Source: Azospirillaceae bacterium
Lineage (GTDB): Bacteria > Pseudomonadota > Alphaproteobacteria > Azospirillales > Azospirillaceae
DNA: 64,000 bases
Reading direction: 5' to 3'
Assembly: GCA_028283825.1 (NCBI GenBank)
Contig: JAPWJW010000001.1
Location: 2,145,596 to 2,209,595 of the forward strand
The notes under the pieces were generated by a model. The model ran no database searches and was not told the origin of the DNA. It saw nothing but the letters and a program-made list of their open reading frames with translations. The position numbers and the translations under genes are program-made. How positions within the stretch are numbered: position 1 is the stretch's first letter; each line of letters begins with the position of its first letter. Of this stretch, positions 9,346-17,886 are shown one piece after another.

Positions 9346-9909
9346 TCAGATCTTGCCGACCAAGTCCAGCGACGGCTTCAGGGTCTCGGCGCCATCGGTC
9401 CACTTGGCCGGGCACACTTCGCCGGGGTGGCTGGCGACGTACTGGGCGGCCTTCACCTTGCGGAGCAGCTCGCTGGCGTCACGGCCGATGCCGTTGTCGT
9501 GGATCTCGCACAGCTTGATCTGGCCTTCGGGGTTGATCACGAAGGTGCCGCGCAGGGCCAGGCCCTCTTCCTCGATCAGGACGTCGAAGTTGCGGGCCAG
9601 GGTGGCGGTCGGATCACCGACCAGCGGGTAGCCCACCTTGGAAATCGTGTCGGAGGTGTCGTGCCAGGCCTTGTGGGCGAAGTGGGTGTCGGTCGACACG
9701 CCGTAGATCTCCACGCCCAGCTTCTGGAATTCGGCGTAGTTGTCGGCCAGGTCGCCCAGCTCGGTCGGGCACACGAAGGTGAAGTCGGCCGGGTAGAAGA
9801 CAACCACGGACCACTTGCCCTTCAGGTCGGCCTCGGTCACCGGAACGAACTTGCCGTTGTGGTAGGCGGTGGCCTTAAAGGGCTTCACTTCGGTATTGAT
9901 CAGGGACAT
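9346..9909 (-). CDS. ahpC: Alkyl hydroperoxide reductase subunit C (typical 2-Cys peroxiredoxin)
   Basis: This 187 aa protein has the canonical AhpC length. The peroxidatic cysteine is in [18 protein letters not shown] and the resolving cysteine in [11 protein letters not shown] near the C-terminus. It reduces H2O2, peroxynitrite and organic peroxides and is regenerated by AhpF. The start is ATG 9909. The upstream region carries a Fur-superfamily-type palindrome at 10020-10034. Together with ahpF it forms the peroxide defence unit of the window. Confidence 0.97.
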   Translation of the reverse strand: MSLINTEVKPFKATAYHNGKFVPVTEADLKGKWSVVVFYPADFTFVCPTELGDLADNYAEFQKLGVEIYGVSTDTHFAHKAWHDTSDTISKVGYPLVGDPTATLARNFDVLIEEEGLALRGTFVINPEGQIKLCEIHDNGIGRDASELLRKVKAAQYVASHPGEVCPAKWTDGAETLKPSLDLVGKI

Positions 9910-10019
9910 CTCTAATTCCTTGGTTGGTTAATTGAGATTATTCGTGGTTGGTTTCGGCGGGGCTGCCGGGTCGCGGGGGGCAACCGCGCCCTGCCGACAC
10001 CCAGGACCATATCGCCATC

Positions 10020-10034
10020 TTAGAATAATTCCAA
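10020..10034. promoter_or_regulatory. Candidate PerR/Irr (ICE-like) operator upstream of ahpC
   Basis: TTAGAATAATTCCAA is a 7-1-7 inverted repeat (TTAGAAT / TTGGAAT, 6 of 7 matching). It resembles the iron control element bound by alphaproteobacterial Irr (TTTAGAA-N3-TTCTAAA) and Fur-family PerR boxes. It lies about 110 bases upstream of the ahpC start. No obvious OxyR site was recognised. Binding is inferred from sequence only. Confidence 0.45.
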
Positions 10035-10317
10035 TTATAAAATGCGCGGCCGTGTGCACCTGCGGCATGCCTGCCTGGCGGCGGCGCGCGGGTGGCGGCC
10101 CCTTGCATTGGCGGCGGCCCTTCCCAAGGCCATCCTTTATGCGAAACATCCCGGCGAACAGGGAATTGGCCGGACTGACCGACAGGCGGCAGGGGCGGCG
10201 ATGGCCATCCCCTTCTTGCAAAGACGGCCCTCATCTTAAAGGCAGGACGGCGACGCGTCACCTGTCCGATTGCCAACTAATCCCCCTGGATCAGTTGGCA
10301 ATCGGCGGTCGCGTTCC

Positions 10318-10839
10318 TTAATGGGGAATGGTCAGACCGGCCTTCTGGCACTCCGCCATGAAGTTCAAGGCCACCGGGGTGACGCTTTGCGTCAACGTCG
10401 TCCTGGATTCCGTGATGGTCTGTTGCACCAAGGACGGCATCTCACTGCGCAGCTTGCGGCCCGCGGGGGTCTCATAGAACGCCAGGATGGCCTGCAACTC
10501 CCCCTCGGTGAAATGTTCGGCATAGAGTTGGATGATCTTCTCGAATATGGGGTCCAGGGCCTGCTTGAAGCCCGGCACCAGTTCCTTATCGACCAACCCC
10601 TGGACCTCTGCCTCACGCCCTGGATTCGCGGCCTTGATCCTGGCGGCCAGGGGCTGGACCATGGTGGGCAACAGCTGCTGCACCAGCCCCACGGCATTGG
10701 TCTTTTCAACCAGGGTGCGGGCCAGTTCCAGCGTCTTGGGCGTCGATGTGGCCGTCTGCGCCCAGGCGGGTGCGGCCATCAACAACGAAACGCCGATCAG
10801 GCCGGCCGTTATCTTTTTGAGCAATTCCCTCTCCCCCAA
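10318..10839 (-). CDS. DUF2059 domain protein, exported
   Basis: The protein is 173 aa. A signal peptide (KKITAGLIGVSLLMAAPAWA) is followed by the all-helical DUF2059 region: helices around ELARTLVEKTNAVGLVQQLL, then FEKIIQLYAEHFTEGELQAI and AFYETPAGRKLRSEMPSLVQ. The FTEGEL...ILAFYETPAGRKL motif is the family hallmark. DUF2059 proteins are predicted periplasmic proteins without an established biochemical role. The gene stands alone on the minus strand; a 400-base gap separates it from ahpC, and hairpins lie on its upstream side. The ATG at 10839 was kept; a later start at the Lys-rich segment is possible. Confidence 0.85.
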   Translation of the reverse strand: MGERELLKKITAGLIGVSLLMAAPAWAQTATSTPKTLELARTLVEKTNAVGLVQQLLPTMVQPLAARIKAANPGREAEVQGLVDKELVPGFKQALDPIFEKIIQLYAEHFTEGELQAILAFYETPAGRKLRSEMPSLVQQTITESRTTLTQSVTPVALNFMAECQKAGLTIPH

Positions 10840-10856
10840 TCGAAACGATGATTATG

Positions 10857-10981
10857 AACGCCGGCACGGGTGGCCGGCGTTCGCATTATCGCCCCGGTTT
10901 CAGGCCGTAGATAGGGGAGGCGCCACCTTCGCGCGAAAGGTCGCAGGCACAGACACCAACGGCCGGGAAAACCCGGCCGTT
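10857..10981 (-). other. Two hairpins in the sbp-DUF2059 gap
   Basis: AACGCCGGC/GCCGGCGTT (10857-10881) and a perfect AACGGCCGGG/CCCGGCCGTT stem with a TTTT loop on the minus strand (10958-10981) lie downstream of sbp. The second is the probable sbp transcription stop, although no T-run follows it. The first sits just upstream of the DUF2059 gene. Confidence 0.45.
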
Positions 10982-11012
10982 GTGACTTTGGGGGCAATAG
11001 TGCGGCGCGGGC

Positions 11013-12020
11013 TCAGCCCGGCTGGTACAGCTGGTCGAAGCTGCCGCCATCGGCGAAGTGGGCCTTGTGGGCGTCGTTCCAGCCGCCAAAGGTATTGATG
11101 TCGAACAGGTCGATCTTGGCGAACTTGTTCTGCACCTCCTGCAACACCACCGGATCACGCGGGCGGTAGAAGTGCTTGGTCGCCAGGATCTGGGCCGGCT
11201 GGGTGTACAGGGTCTGGAGGTAGGCCTCCGCCACGCGGCGGGTGCCGTGGCGGTCCACCACCTTGTCCACCACCGCCACCGGCGGTTCCGCCAGGACGGA
11301 GACGGACGGCGTCACCAGTTCGAATTCGCCCGGGCCCAGTTCCTGGATGGCCAGATAGGCCTCATTCTCCCAGGCCAGCAGCACGTCGCCCAGGCCGCGC
11401 TGCACGAAGGTGGTGGTGGCGCCGCGCGCCCCGGTGTCCAGCACCGGCACCTTCTTGAACAACGCCTTGATGTAGTCGCGCGCGGCCGCGTCACCACCCT
11501 TGGCACGGGCATAGCCCCAGGCCGCCAGATAGTTCCAGCGGGCGCCGCCCGACGTCTTGGGATTGGGGGTGATGACATCGATCCCCGGCTTCAGCAGATC
11601 CGGCCAGTCCTTGATGCCCTTGGGGTTGCCCTTGCGCACCAGGAACACGATCGTGCTGGTGTATGGTGTGGAATTGAAGGGCAGGCGCTTTTGCCAATCC
11701 TTGCCGATCAGGCCGCCGTTTTCGACGATGGCGTCGATGTCGTAGGCCAGCGCCAGGGTGACGACGTCGGCCTCCAGCCCATCGATCACGGCGCGGGCCT
11801 GCTTGCCCGACCCGCCGTGCGAGGTGTTGACGCTGACCTGGTCGCCATTGGCGGCCTTCGCCCATTCCTTGGCGAACAGCTCATTGTATTCCTTGTAGAA
11901 TTCGCGCGTCGGGTCATACGACACGTTCAGCAGCTGCGAGGCGGAGCGCGCGCGTACCGAGCCGAACACGGCTAAGCCGGCGGCACCTGCCATGGCGGTC
12001 AACAGCGTCCTGCGTTGCAT
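11013..12020 (-). CDS. sbp: Sulfate/thiosulfate ABC transporter periplasmic binding protein
   Basis: The frame is open from 12107, but ATG 12020 follows a good SD (AGGGGGAA) and opens a twin-arginine/Sec-like signal peptide ([20 protein letters not shown]). This gives 335 aa. Family motifs are [17 protein letters not shown] at the mature N-terminus, [30 protein letters not shown] (sulfate-loop region), [21 protein letters not shown] and the C-terminal [23 protein letters not shown]. It captures sulfate in the periplasm for a CysTWA permease, which is not in the window. It is divergent from the cysG-cysH operon, so import and reduction genes may share control from the 430-base gap. Confidence 0.93.
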   Translation of the reverse strand: MQRRTLLTAMAGAAGLAVFGSVRARSASQLLNVSYDPTREFYKEYNELFAKEWAKAANGDQVSVNTSHGGSGKQARAVIDGLEADVVTLALAYDIDAIVENGGLIGKDWQKRLPFNSTPYTSTIVFLVRKGNPKGIKDWPDLLKPGIDVITPNPKTSGGARWNYLAAWGYARAKGGDAAARDYIKALFKKVPVLDTGARGATTTFVQRGLGDVLLAWENEAYLAIQELGPGEFELVTPSVSVLAEPPVAVVDKVVDRHGTRRVAEAYLQTLYTQPAQILATKHFYRPRDPVVLQEVQNKFAKIDLFDINTFGGWNDAHKAHFADGGSFDQLYQPG

Positions 12021-12107
12021 TCGAATTCCCCCTCGATGGATCGGGGGCCCGGCCGGAACGGGGCCCCGTGGCGCCGGCCGATGCAGCCCCTGGTTAGGGC
12101 GCAGCAA

Positions 12108-12551
12108 GCCTAACGCGCTTTTGCGTTGTTGATCCCCATCACAAACGACACCTCAATCTGTGTCAACAGAAACATAAATGACAAGATCGTTGTGTTGTTA
12201 CTGTCAGGCAGCGCCATCGTGCCTTTCATATCTTGCGGACCGTTGATTTGCCTTGATTTCGAGCAATTCACCTTTCGGCCGATGTGAATCCGCACCCATC
12301 TTACGCTATCCCTGTGCATGGCAGTGTTGCGGGGCACCCCGACATGCCCATCCCAAGGGCACTCGCATCCCCGGCAATATCCGTACAGGTCCTTGCGCCA
12401 AAAGCGTTTTTTGTTTCCCGGTGCCGGACTGTGGCAGGGACGTCACGGCCCCCTCCTATCCCCCCGGCCAGACCCTTGAACCTCGACAAACTTGCCGATT
12501 ACGAACACATTATGAGGGAACATCAGCGCTTTCACAGGACTATTCTGTATA
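12108..12551. other. Divergent promoter region between sbp and the cys operon
   Basis: This gap of over 400 bases is A+T-richer than its surroundings. It should hold both promoters, but no riboswitch or recognisable operator was identified. Short ORFs here look like chance reading frames. Confidence 0.4.
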
Positions 12552-14036
12552 ATGACCGCCCCCTTCCCCCTTTTCCTGACGCTGACCGGCCAGACGGTGC
12601 TGATCGTCGGTGGGGGGGAGCTTGCCTTGCGCAAGGCGCGACTGGTGGCGGGGCAGGCGGGTACGGATGGCCGTGGCGCCCGGCTGGTGGTGGTGGCGCC
12701 CGACGTGCAGCCCGACCTTGCGGCCCTGGCGCAGGAGGTGCGCCACCGCCCCTTCGCCGACAGCGACCTGGACGGCGTGACCCTGGTGTTCGCAGCCGGC
12801 GAGGATGATGTGGAGGCCGCCCGCGTGGCCGCCCTGGCCCGAGCCCGCGGCCTGCTGGTCAATGTGCCGGACCGGCCGGCCCTGTCCAGCTTCATCATGC
12901 CGGCCATCATCGACCGCGCGCCCGTCACCGTCGCCATTTCCACCGGCGGCGCCTCACCCGTGCTGGCCCGCCGCCTGCGCGCCCGGCTGGAGGCGGCGCT
13001 GGAGCCCGGCCTGGGCCGACTGGCGTTCTTCCTGGATGGCTTCCGCACCGCCGTGCGCGCCGTGAAGACCGATGAGACCGCCCGCCGCCGCTTCTGGGAA
13101 CGGGTGATCGACGGCCCCATCGCCCGCCGTTTCCTGGCCGGGGATGAGGCCGGCGCGCACGAGCAGTTGGTGAAGGCGCTGAACGCCAGCGGCGAGGGTG
13201 CGATCGAAGGCGGTTCCGTCGCCCTGGTCGGCGCCGGCCCCGGCGACCCCGACCTTCTGACCCTGCGGGCCCTGCGCGTGCTGCAGGACGCCGACGTGGT
13301 CGTCCACGACAAGCTGGTGGACGAGCGCATTCTGGACTACGTCCGCCGCGACGCCCGCCGCATCTACGTGGGCAAAAGCAAATCCTGCCACACCCTGAGC
13401 CAGGGTGAGATCAACGCCCTGCTGGTGCGCGAGGCCCAGGCCGGCCACCGCGTGGTGCGGCTGAAAGGCGGCGACCCCTTCATCTTCGGCCGGGGGGGCG
13501 AGGAGATGGTGGTGTTGCGCGCCGCCGGCATCCCCGTCGAGCTGGTGCCCGGCATCACCGCCGCCGTGGGCTGTGCCGCCGCCACCGGCATCCCGCTGAC
13601 CCATCGTGGCCTGGCCCAGGGCATCACCGTCATCACCGCCCACGGCGCCGGCCCGGCCGGCGAAGGGGCGGAGCCCCCCCTGGACTGGCCGGCCCTGGCC
13701 CGCCTGGACCATACGCTGGCGATCTATATGGGCCTGAGCAAGGCCGGCCTGGTGGCCGAACGCCTGATCGCCGCCGGCAAGGCGCCGGGCACGCCCGCCG
13801 CCCTGGTGGAGAACGGCACCCGGCCGGACCAGGTGCTGGCCGTGGGCACGCTGGCCCAGCTGGGTGAGCTGGCCGTCCGCCACGCCCTGAAGGGCCCGGC
13901 CCTGATCCTGGTGGGCGAGGTCGTGTCCTTGGCCGACCCCGCCCAGATCGCCGCAGACGTTTTCGCCCAAACCACTCCCACCTCGGGGCGCTTCGGCGAC
14001 ACGACCCCCGGGGCGGGCTTCAAAGCCGCTGTTTGA
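12552..14036 (+). CDS. cysG: Siroheme synthase CysG (dehydrogenase/ferrochelatase plus uroporphyrinogen-III methyltransferase)
   Basis: This 494 aa protein fuses both halves needed to make siroheme for sulfite reductase. Residues 1-210 are the precorrin-2 dehydrogenase/sirohydrochlorin ferrochelatase part, with the NAD motif LIVGGGELALRKARLV and the ISTGGASPVLARRLRARLE segment. From about residue 220 is the SAM-dependent methyltransferase: VALVGAGPGDPDLLTLRALR, VVRLKGGDPFIFGRGGEEM, VPGITAAVGCAAATGIPLTHR and IYMGL. It converts uroporphyrinogen III to siroheme. It is the first gene of the sulfate reduction operon; the next gene starts 16 bases after its stop. Confidence 0.95.
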   Translation: MTAPFPLFLTLTGQTVLIVGGGELALRKARLVAGQAGTDGRGARLVVVAPDVQPDLAALAQEVRHRPFADSDLDGVTLVFAAGEDDVEAARVAALARARGLLVNVPDRPALSSFIMPAIIDRAPVTVAISTGGASPVLARRLRARLEAALEPGLGRLAFFLDGFRTAVRAVKTDETARRRFWERVIDGPIARRFLAGDEAGAHEQLVKALNASGEGAIEGGSVALVGAGPGDPDLLTLRALRVLQDADVVVHDKLVDERILDYVRRDARRIYVGKSKSCHTLSQGEINALLVREAQAGHRVVRLKGGDPFIFGRGGEEMVVLRAAGIPVELVPGITAAVGCAAATGIPLTHRGLAQGITVITAHGAGPAGEGAEPPLDWPALARLDHTLAIYMGLSKAGLVAERLIAAGKAPGTPAALVENGTRPDQVLAVGTLAQLGELAVRHALKGPALILVGEVVSLADPAQIAADVFAQTTPTSGRFGDTTPGAGFKAAV

Positions 14037-14051
14037 AAGAGGATTTGCGTC

Positions 14052-14363
14052 ATGGCCCGCGTTACCGACGCCCCCAAGGTCGTCACCGCCAACCGCCTGC
14101 AGGACGGCGCCGTCGTCTGGCTTGACCGGGCCGGCGTCTGGTCGACCAACGTGGCCGAGGCTGAGGTGCATGCCGAGGCCACGGGGACGGAAGCGGCGCT
14201 GGCCGTGGCGCGCGCCTCCGCCGCGCGGCAGGAGGTGGTGGAGCCTTACGCCATCGACGTGGTGGTCACGGAAGGTGCGGCCCCGCAGCCCGTCAAGGTT
14301 CGGGAGCAGATCCGCGCCGCCGGCCCCAGCATCGACGCCATCCCGGTCGGCTTCGCCGCCTGA
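14052..14363 (+). CDS. DUF2849 small protein of the sulfite-reductase operon
   Basis: The protein is 103 aa with no signal peptide. Family landmarks are VTANRLQDGAVVWLD near the N-terminus and the C-terminal VKVREQIRAAGPSIDAI. DUF2849 genes in alphaproteobacteria are regularly found directly before the ferredoxin-type nitrite/sulfite reductase gene, as here, which suggests a role in assembling or supplying that enzyme. No activity is established. The SD AGAGGA lies about ten bases before ATG 14052. Confidence 0.85.
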   Translation: MARVTDAPKVVTANRLQDGAVVWLDRAGVWSTNVAEAEVHAEATGTEAALAVARASAARQEVVEPYAIDVVVTEGAAPQPVKVREQIRAAGPSIDAIPVGFAA

Positions 14364-14391
14364 AACAAAAAAGCGCCTGTCGCGTTCCCGC

Positions 14392-16146
14392 ATGAACAAA
14401 GATTACGCAGAGCCTGCCGTCATGAGCCCCTCAGCCGCCGCCACCCGCCCCCTTGATCCGCCCAAGGATCTGCCCGACAGCACCGCCGGTATCTACCACT
14501 ACGACCAGGTGGACCGGCAGTTCCTGAGGGAGCGGGTGGAGCAGTTCCGCCGCCAGGTGGATCGCCGCCTGTCGGGTGAACTGACGGAGGATGAGTTCAA
14601 GCCGCTGCGCCTGATGAACGGGCTGTACCTGCAGTTGCACGCCTACATGCTGCGCATCGCCGTGCCCTACGGCGTGCTGACCAGCCGGCAGTTGAGCCAG
14701 CTGGCACACATCGCCCGGGTCTACGACAAGGGCTTCGGCCACTTCACCACCCGCCAGAACCTGCAGCTGAACTGGATCAAGCTGGTGGACGTGCCGGCCA
14801 TCCTGGACCTGCTGGCGGCGGTGGACCTGCACGCCATCCAAACCAGCGGCAACTGCATCCGCAACGTCACGTCCGACCAGTTCGCCGGCGTGGCAGATGA
14901 CGAGGTGGTGGACCCCCGGCATTACGCCGAGGTGCTGCGCCAGTGGTCGACCCTGCACCCGGAATTCACCTTCCTGCCGCGCAAGTTCAAGATCGCCATC
15001 ACCGGCAGCGCCACCGACCGCGCCGCCGTCTGCATCCACGACGTCGGCCTGCTGGTGAAGCGCGACGCCGACGGCCGCGTGGGGTTTGAGGTCTATGTCG
15101 GCGGCGGCCTGGGCCGCACGCCCTTCATCGGCAAGAAGCTGCGCGACTTCCTGCCCGAGGATGAGCTGATCGCCTATCTGGAGGCGGTGCTGCGCGTCTA
15201 CAACGCCTATGGTCGGCGCGACAACATCTACAAGGCGCGCATCAAGATCCTGGTGCACGAACTGGGCATCGACACCTTCCGCCAGGAGGTGGAGGCCGAG
15301 TACGCCCGCATGTCGCCGGAGACCTACCGCCTGGACGCCGCCATCATCGACGGCATCAGGGCCCGCTTCGCCAGCCAGCCCTATGAGGCGCTGCCGCCGG
15401 TGTCTGGCGCCCTGGGCCGGGCGCGGCTGGAGGATCACACCTTCAACCGCTGGGTCCGCACCAACGTGGCCGCCCACCGCCAGCCGGGCTATGCCATCGC
15501 CACCATCACCCTGAAGCCGGCGGGCGGCATCCCGGGCGACGCCTCGGCCGACCAGATGGACGCCATCGCCACCCTGGCCGACCGCTACAGCTTCGGCGAA
15601 CTGCGGGTGACACATGAGCAGAACCTGGTGCTGGCCCACGTGCGCCAGGACGATCTGCACGCCCTGTGGAAGGAACTGTCCAAGATCGGCTTCGGCGAGG
15701 CCAATTCCGGCCTGATCACCGACATCATCGCCTGTCCCGGCCTGGACTACTGCGCGCTGGCCAACGCACGCTCCATCCCGCTGGCGCAGCGCATCTCCGA
15801 ACGTTTCGCGGATTTGGACCGGCAGCACGACATCGGTGAGCTGAAGATCAAGATCAGCGGCTGCATCAACGCCTGCGGCCATCACCATGTCGGCCACATC
15901 GGCATCCTGGGTGTCGATAAGAAGGGCGTTGAGGCCTATCAGCTGACCCTGGGCGGCACGGCGGCGACCGAGGGCGCCATCGGCGACATCCTGGGCCCGG
16001 CCATGTCGGCGGATGAGGCGCTGGACGCCATCGAAGGCGTGGTCGGCGTTTATTTGGAACGGCGGCAGGACGGGGAACGCTTCCTCGACACCCTGACCCG
16101 CATCGGACATACCCCGTTCAAGGACAAGGTCTATGCCGCTCATTGA
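14392..16146 (+). CDS. cysI: Assimilatory sulfite reductase (siroheme/4Fe-4S), CysI-type
   Basis: The frame is open from 14122 but overlaps DUF2849 there. ATG 14392 is the first start after that stop (584 aa); ATG 14422 is an alternative. The enzyme reduces sulfite to sulfide. It has the two-fold nitrite/sulfite reductase repeat: ferredoxin-like halves around LMNGLYLQLHAYMLRIAVPYG and LADRYSFGELRVTHEQNL, substrate-pocket arginines in TTRQNLQLNW and SGNCIRNVTSDQ, and cofactor cysteines in DIIACPGLDYC and KISGCINACGHH. The last two form the C-X5-C...C-X3-C cluster that holds 4Fe-4S and siroheme. Close relatives are sometimes annotated as nitrite reductases; the cysG/cysH context favours sulfite. 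Confidence 0.93.
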   Translation: MNKDYAEPAVMSPSAAATRPLDPPKDLPDSTAGIYHYDQVDRQFLRERVEQFRRQVDRRLSGELTEDEFKPLRLMNGLYLQLHAYMLRIAVPYGVLTSRQLSQLAHIARVYDKGFGHFTTRQNLQLNWIKLVDVPAILDLLAAVDLHAIQTSGNCIRNVTSDQFAGVADDEVVDPRHYAEVLRQWSTLHPEFTFLPRKFKIAITGSATDRAAVCIHDVGLLVKRDADGRVGFEVYVGGGLGRTPFIGKKLRDFLPEDELIAYLEAVLRVYNAYGRRDNIYKARIKILVHELGIDTFRQEVEAEYARMSPETYRLDAAIIDGIRARFASQPYEALPPVSGALGRARLEDHTFNRWVRTNVAAHRQPGYAIATITLKPAGGIPGDASADQMDAIATLADRYSFGELRVTHEQNLVLAHVRQDDLHALWKELSKIGFGEANSGLITDIIACPGLDYCALANARSIPLAQRISERFADLDRQHDIGELKIKISGCINACGHHHVGHIGILGVDKKGVEAYQLTLGGTAATEGAIGDILGPAMSADEALDAIEGVVGVYLERRQDGERFLDTLTRIGHTPFKDKVYAAH

Positions 16147-16645
16147 ATCCGGAGCCCTGGTGGCGGACCCCTGGGTGCGCCTGGGCGACGATGACGCCCT
16201 GCCGTCGTCGGACGTGCCGGTCATCGTCAGCCTGGCGCGCTTCCGCAAGGAGCGCGACACCCTGGCCGGCCGCAACGGCGGCCTGGGCGTGTTCCTGACC
16301 AGCGACCAGCACCCCAAGGACATCGCCGCCGACCTGTCGGACTTCGCCCTGGTGGCGCTGGACTTCCCCAAGTTCCGTGATGGCCGCGGCTTCACCGTGG
16401 CGCGCGAACTGCGGGAACATCTGGGCTATCGCGGTGTCATCCGCGCCGTGGGCCACACCATTCCCGACCAGTACCTGTTCCTGGTGCGCTGTGGCGTGAC
16501 CCAGGTGGAAATCCCCGACGGCCGCGATGTCGCCCCTTGGGCGCACGCGCTGAAGGAAATCGACGTAGCCTACCAGGTGTCGGTGGCGGGGCCCCTGCCC
16601 CTGGCCCGCCTGGCGCGCCACAAGCGTCCGGAGAATGCGGCATGA
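16133..16645 (+). CDS. DUF934 protein, sulfite-reductase partner
   Basis: The protein is 170 aa and its start overlaps the end of cysI by 14 bases, implying translational coupling. The DUF934 signature is visible as DLSDFALVALDFPKFRDGRGFTVARELRE followed by YRGVIRAVGHTIPDQYLFLVRCGVTQVEI. Genes of this family almost always sit between cysI and cysH in alpha- and betaproteobacteria and are thought to help the reductase, possibly as an oxidoreductase-associated subunit. That role is not proven here. The stop codon overlaps the cysH start (ATGA). Confidence 0.88.
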   Translation: MPLIESGALVADPWVRLGDDDALPSSDVPVIVSLARFRKERDTLAGRNGGLGVFLTSDQHPKDIAADLSDFALVALDFPKFRDGRGFTVARELREHLGYRGVIRAVGHTIPDQYLFLVRCGVTQVEIPDGRDVAPWAHALKEIDVAYQVSVAGPLPLARLARHKRPENAA

Positions 16646-17373
16646 CCACGCTGGCGGAGCCTGACATAGCGAAGCGGGGTGCCGACCTGGCACGGGCCTA
16701 TGCCGGACTGACCGGCCCAGCCCTGCTGGAACCCTTGCTGACCCGGGAGTTGAAGGGCCAGATCGCGCTGGTCTCCTCCTTCGGGGCGGAATCGGCCGTG
16801 CTGCTGCACATGGTGGCGGAGATCGACCGGGCCACGCCGGTCATCTTCCTGAACACCGGCAAGCTGTTCGGCGAAACCCTGCGCTACCGCCGCGACCTGA
16901 TCGCGCGCCTGGGCCTGACCGACGCGCGGGAGATCAAGCCGCTGGCGGAGGCCGAGGCGGCCAATGACGCCGACGGCATGCTGTGGCGCCGCGACCCGGA
17001 CGCCTGCTGCCGCTTCCGCAAGGTGGAACCGCTGGAGCGCGCCCTGAGCGGCTTCGGCGCCTGGATCACCGGCCGCAAGCGTTTCCAGGCCGCCACCCGC
17101 GCCGACCTGGTGACCATCGAGGCGGCGGACGGCCGCCTGAAGGTCAACCCGCTGGCCGACTGGGGCCGTGACGATTTGGTGGCCTATCTGGATCGCCACG
17201 ATTTGCCGCGCCATCCGTTGGAGGCCGACGGCTACCTGTCCATCGGCTGCATGCCCTGCACCGACCGCGTGGCGGCGGGCGACGACATCCGGTCCGGCCG
17301 CTGGTCGGGCATGGGCAAGACGGAATGCGGCATCCATCTGCCGCTGCCCGCCGTGGCCGCCCCCAGCGTCTAA
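16642..17373 (+). CDS. cysH: Assimilatory adenylyl-sulfate (APS/PAPS) reductase with 4Fe-4S cysteines
   Basis: The protein is 243 aa from ATG 16642, which overlaps the DUF934 stop. It reduces activated sulfate to sulfite with thioredoxin. The PAPS-reductase fold is shown by LVSSFGAESAVLLHMVAEID (P-loop-like) and the catalytic C-terminal KTECGIHLP. In addition it has the cysteine pairs DACCRFRKVE and IGCMPCTDR. These mark the 4Fe-4S class that generally uses APS directly rather than PAPS. This is the last gene of the cys operon. The next transcript begins behind a guanidine riboswitch, so cysH and gdx are probably not one unit. Confidence 0.93.
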   Translation: MTTLAEPDIAKRGADLARAYAGLTGPALLEPLLTRELKGQIALVSSFGAESAVLLHMVAEIDRATPVIFLNTGKLFGETLRYRRDLIARLGLTDAREIKPLAEAEAANDADGMLWRRDPDACCRFRKVEPLERALSGFGAWITGRKRFQAATRADLVTIEAADGRLKVNPLADWGRDDLVAYLDRHDLPRHPLEADGYLSIGCMPCTDRVAAGDDIRSGRWSGMGKTECGIHLPLPAVAAPSV

Positions 17374-17381
17374 CGAGTAAA

Positions 17382-17460
17382 ACCGGGGACGACCCCGGGT
17401 CCGGGACGGTGGCTGTTCCGGGCGATCCTCCGGCGGGGACGGCCCTGCGCTTTACCGGAG
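17382..17460 (+). promoter_or_regulatory. Guanidine-II (mini-ykkC) riboswitch
   Basis: Two small hairpins with ACGR loops are present, as in the mini-ykkC consensus. Hairpin 1 is CCGGGG-ACGA-CCCCGG (17383-17398). Hairpin 2 is GCGGGG-ACGG-CCCTGC (17433-17448) with one G-U pair. The linker is about 34 bases. The Shine-Dalgarno CCGGAGAG follows within ten bases of hairpin 2, and the downstream gene is the guanidinium exporter gdx. In this class guanidinium stabilises both loops and exposes the ribosome binding site, so export is switched on by its substrate. Position, loops and downstream gene all agree. Confidence 0.85.
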
Positions 17461-17467
17461 AGATGCC

Positions 17468-17782
17468 ATGGCATGGCTATGGTTGTTGCTGGCCGGCCTA
17501 TCGGAAGTGGGCTGGGCCGTGGGCCTGAAATACACCGACGGCTTCACCCGTCTTTTGCCATCCGTCCTGACCCTGACCGCCATGGGCGTCAGCCTGGGCC
17601 TGCTGGGCCTTGCCCTGCGCACCTTGCCCTTGGGTACGGCCTACGCGGTGTGGACCGGCGTCGGCACCATCGGCACCGTCATCGCCGGCATCATCCTGTT
17701 CAACGAGCCCGCCACCGTCCTGCGCCTGGCCTGCATCGCCCTGATCACCGCCGGCATCGCGGGATTGAAGCTGGCGCACTGA
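17468..17782 (+). CDS. gdx: Guanidinium exporter of the SMR family (Gdx/SugE)
   Basis: The protein is 104 aa with four transmembrane helices. The essential glutamate is in helix 1 ([23 protein letters not shown]13) and the Gdx-type KYTDGFTRL segment follows it. The helix-3 stretch [25 protein letters not shown] is typical of SMR proteins. It should act as a dual-topology dimer in the inner membrane, exporting guanidinium in exchange for protons. The guanidine-II riboswitch directly upstream argues for the Gdx subtype rather than the drug-polyspecific EmrE/Qac subtype. Confidence 0.93.
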   Translation: MAWLWLLLAGLSEVGWAVGLKYTDGFTRLLPSVLTLTAMGVSLGLLGLALRTLPLGTAYAVWTGVGTIGTVIAGIILFNEPATVLRLACIALITAGIAGLKLAH

Positions 17783-17886
17783 CGCCGGCTGGCAACCGCG
17801 TTCCACCGGCCGCAACGGCGCGCAATCCTCGCCATGGCTCTTCGCGTAGCCTGCCGCCATCATGACGGTGATGGACGGAGCGGTTG

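Noticed and set aside
7559..9631. 690 aa plus-strand ORF opposite ahpF and ahpC
   Set aside because: Antisense shadow spanning two well-identified genes and their terminators.
12954..16395. Minus-strand ORFs of 481 and 654 aa across cysG and cysI
   Set aside because: Antisense to secure genes, no start signal, low-complexity composition.
17374..17467. cysH-gdx gap read as a plain terminator
   Set aside because: The two hairpins carry ACGA and ACGG loops in the mini-ykkC arrangement and lie before the gdx SD without a T-run, so a riboswitch is the better reading.
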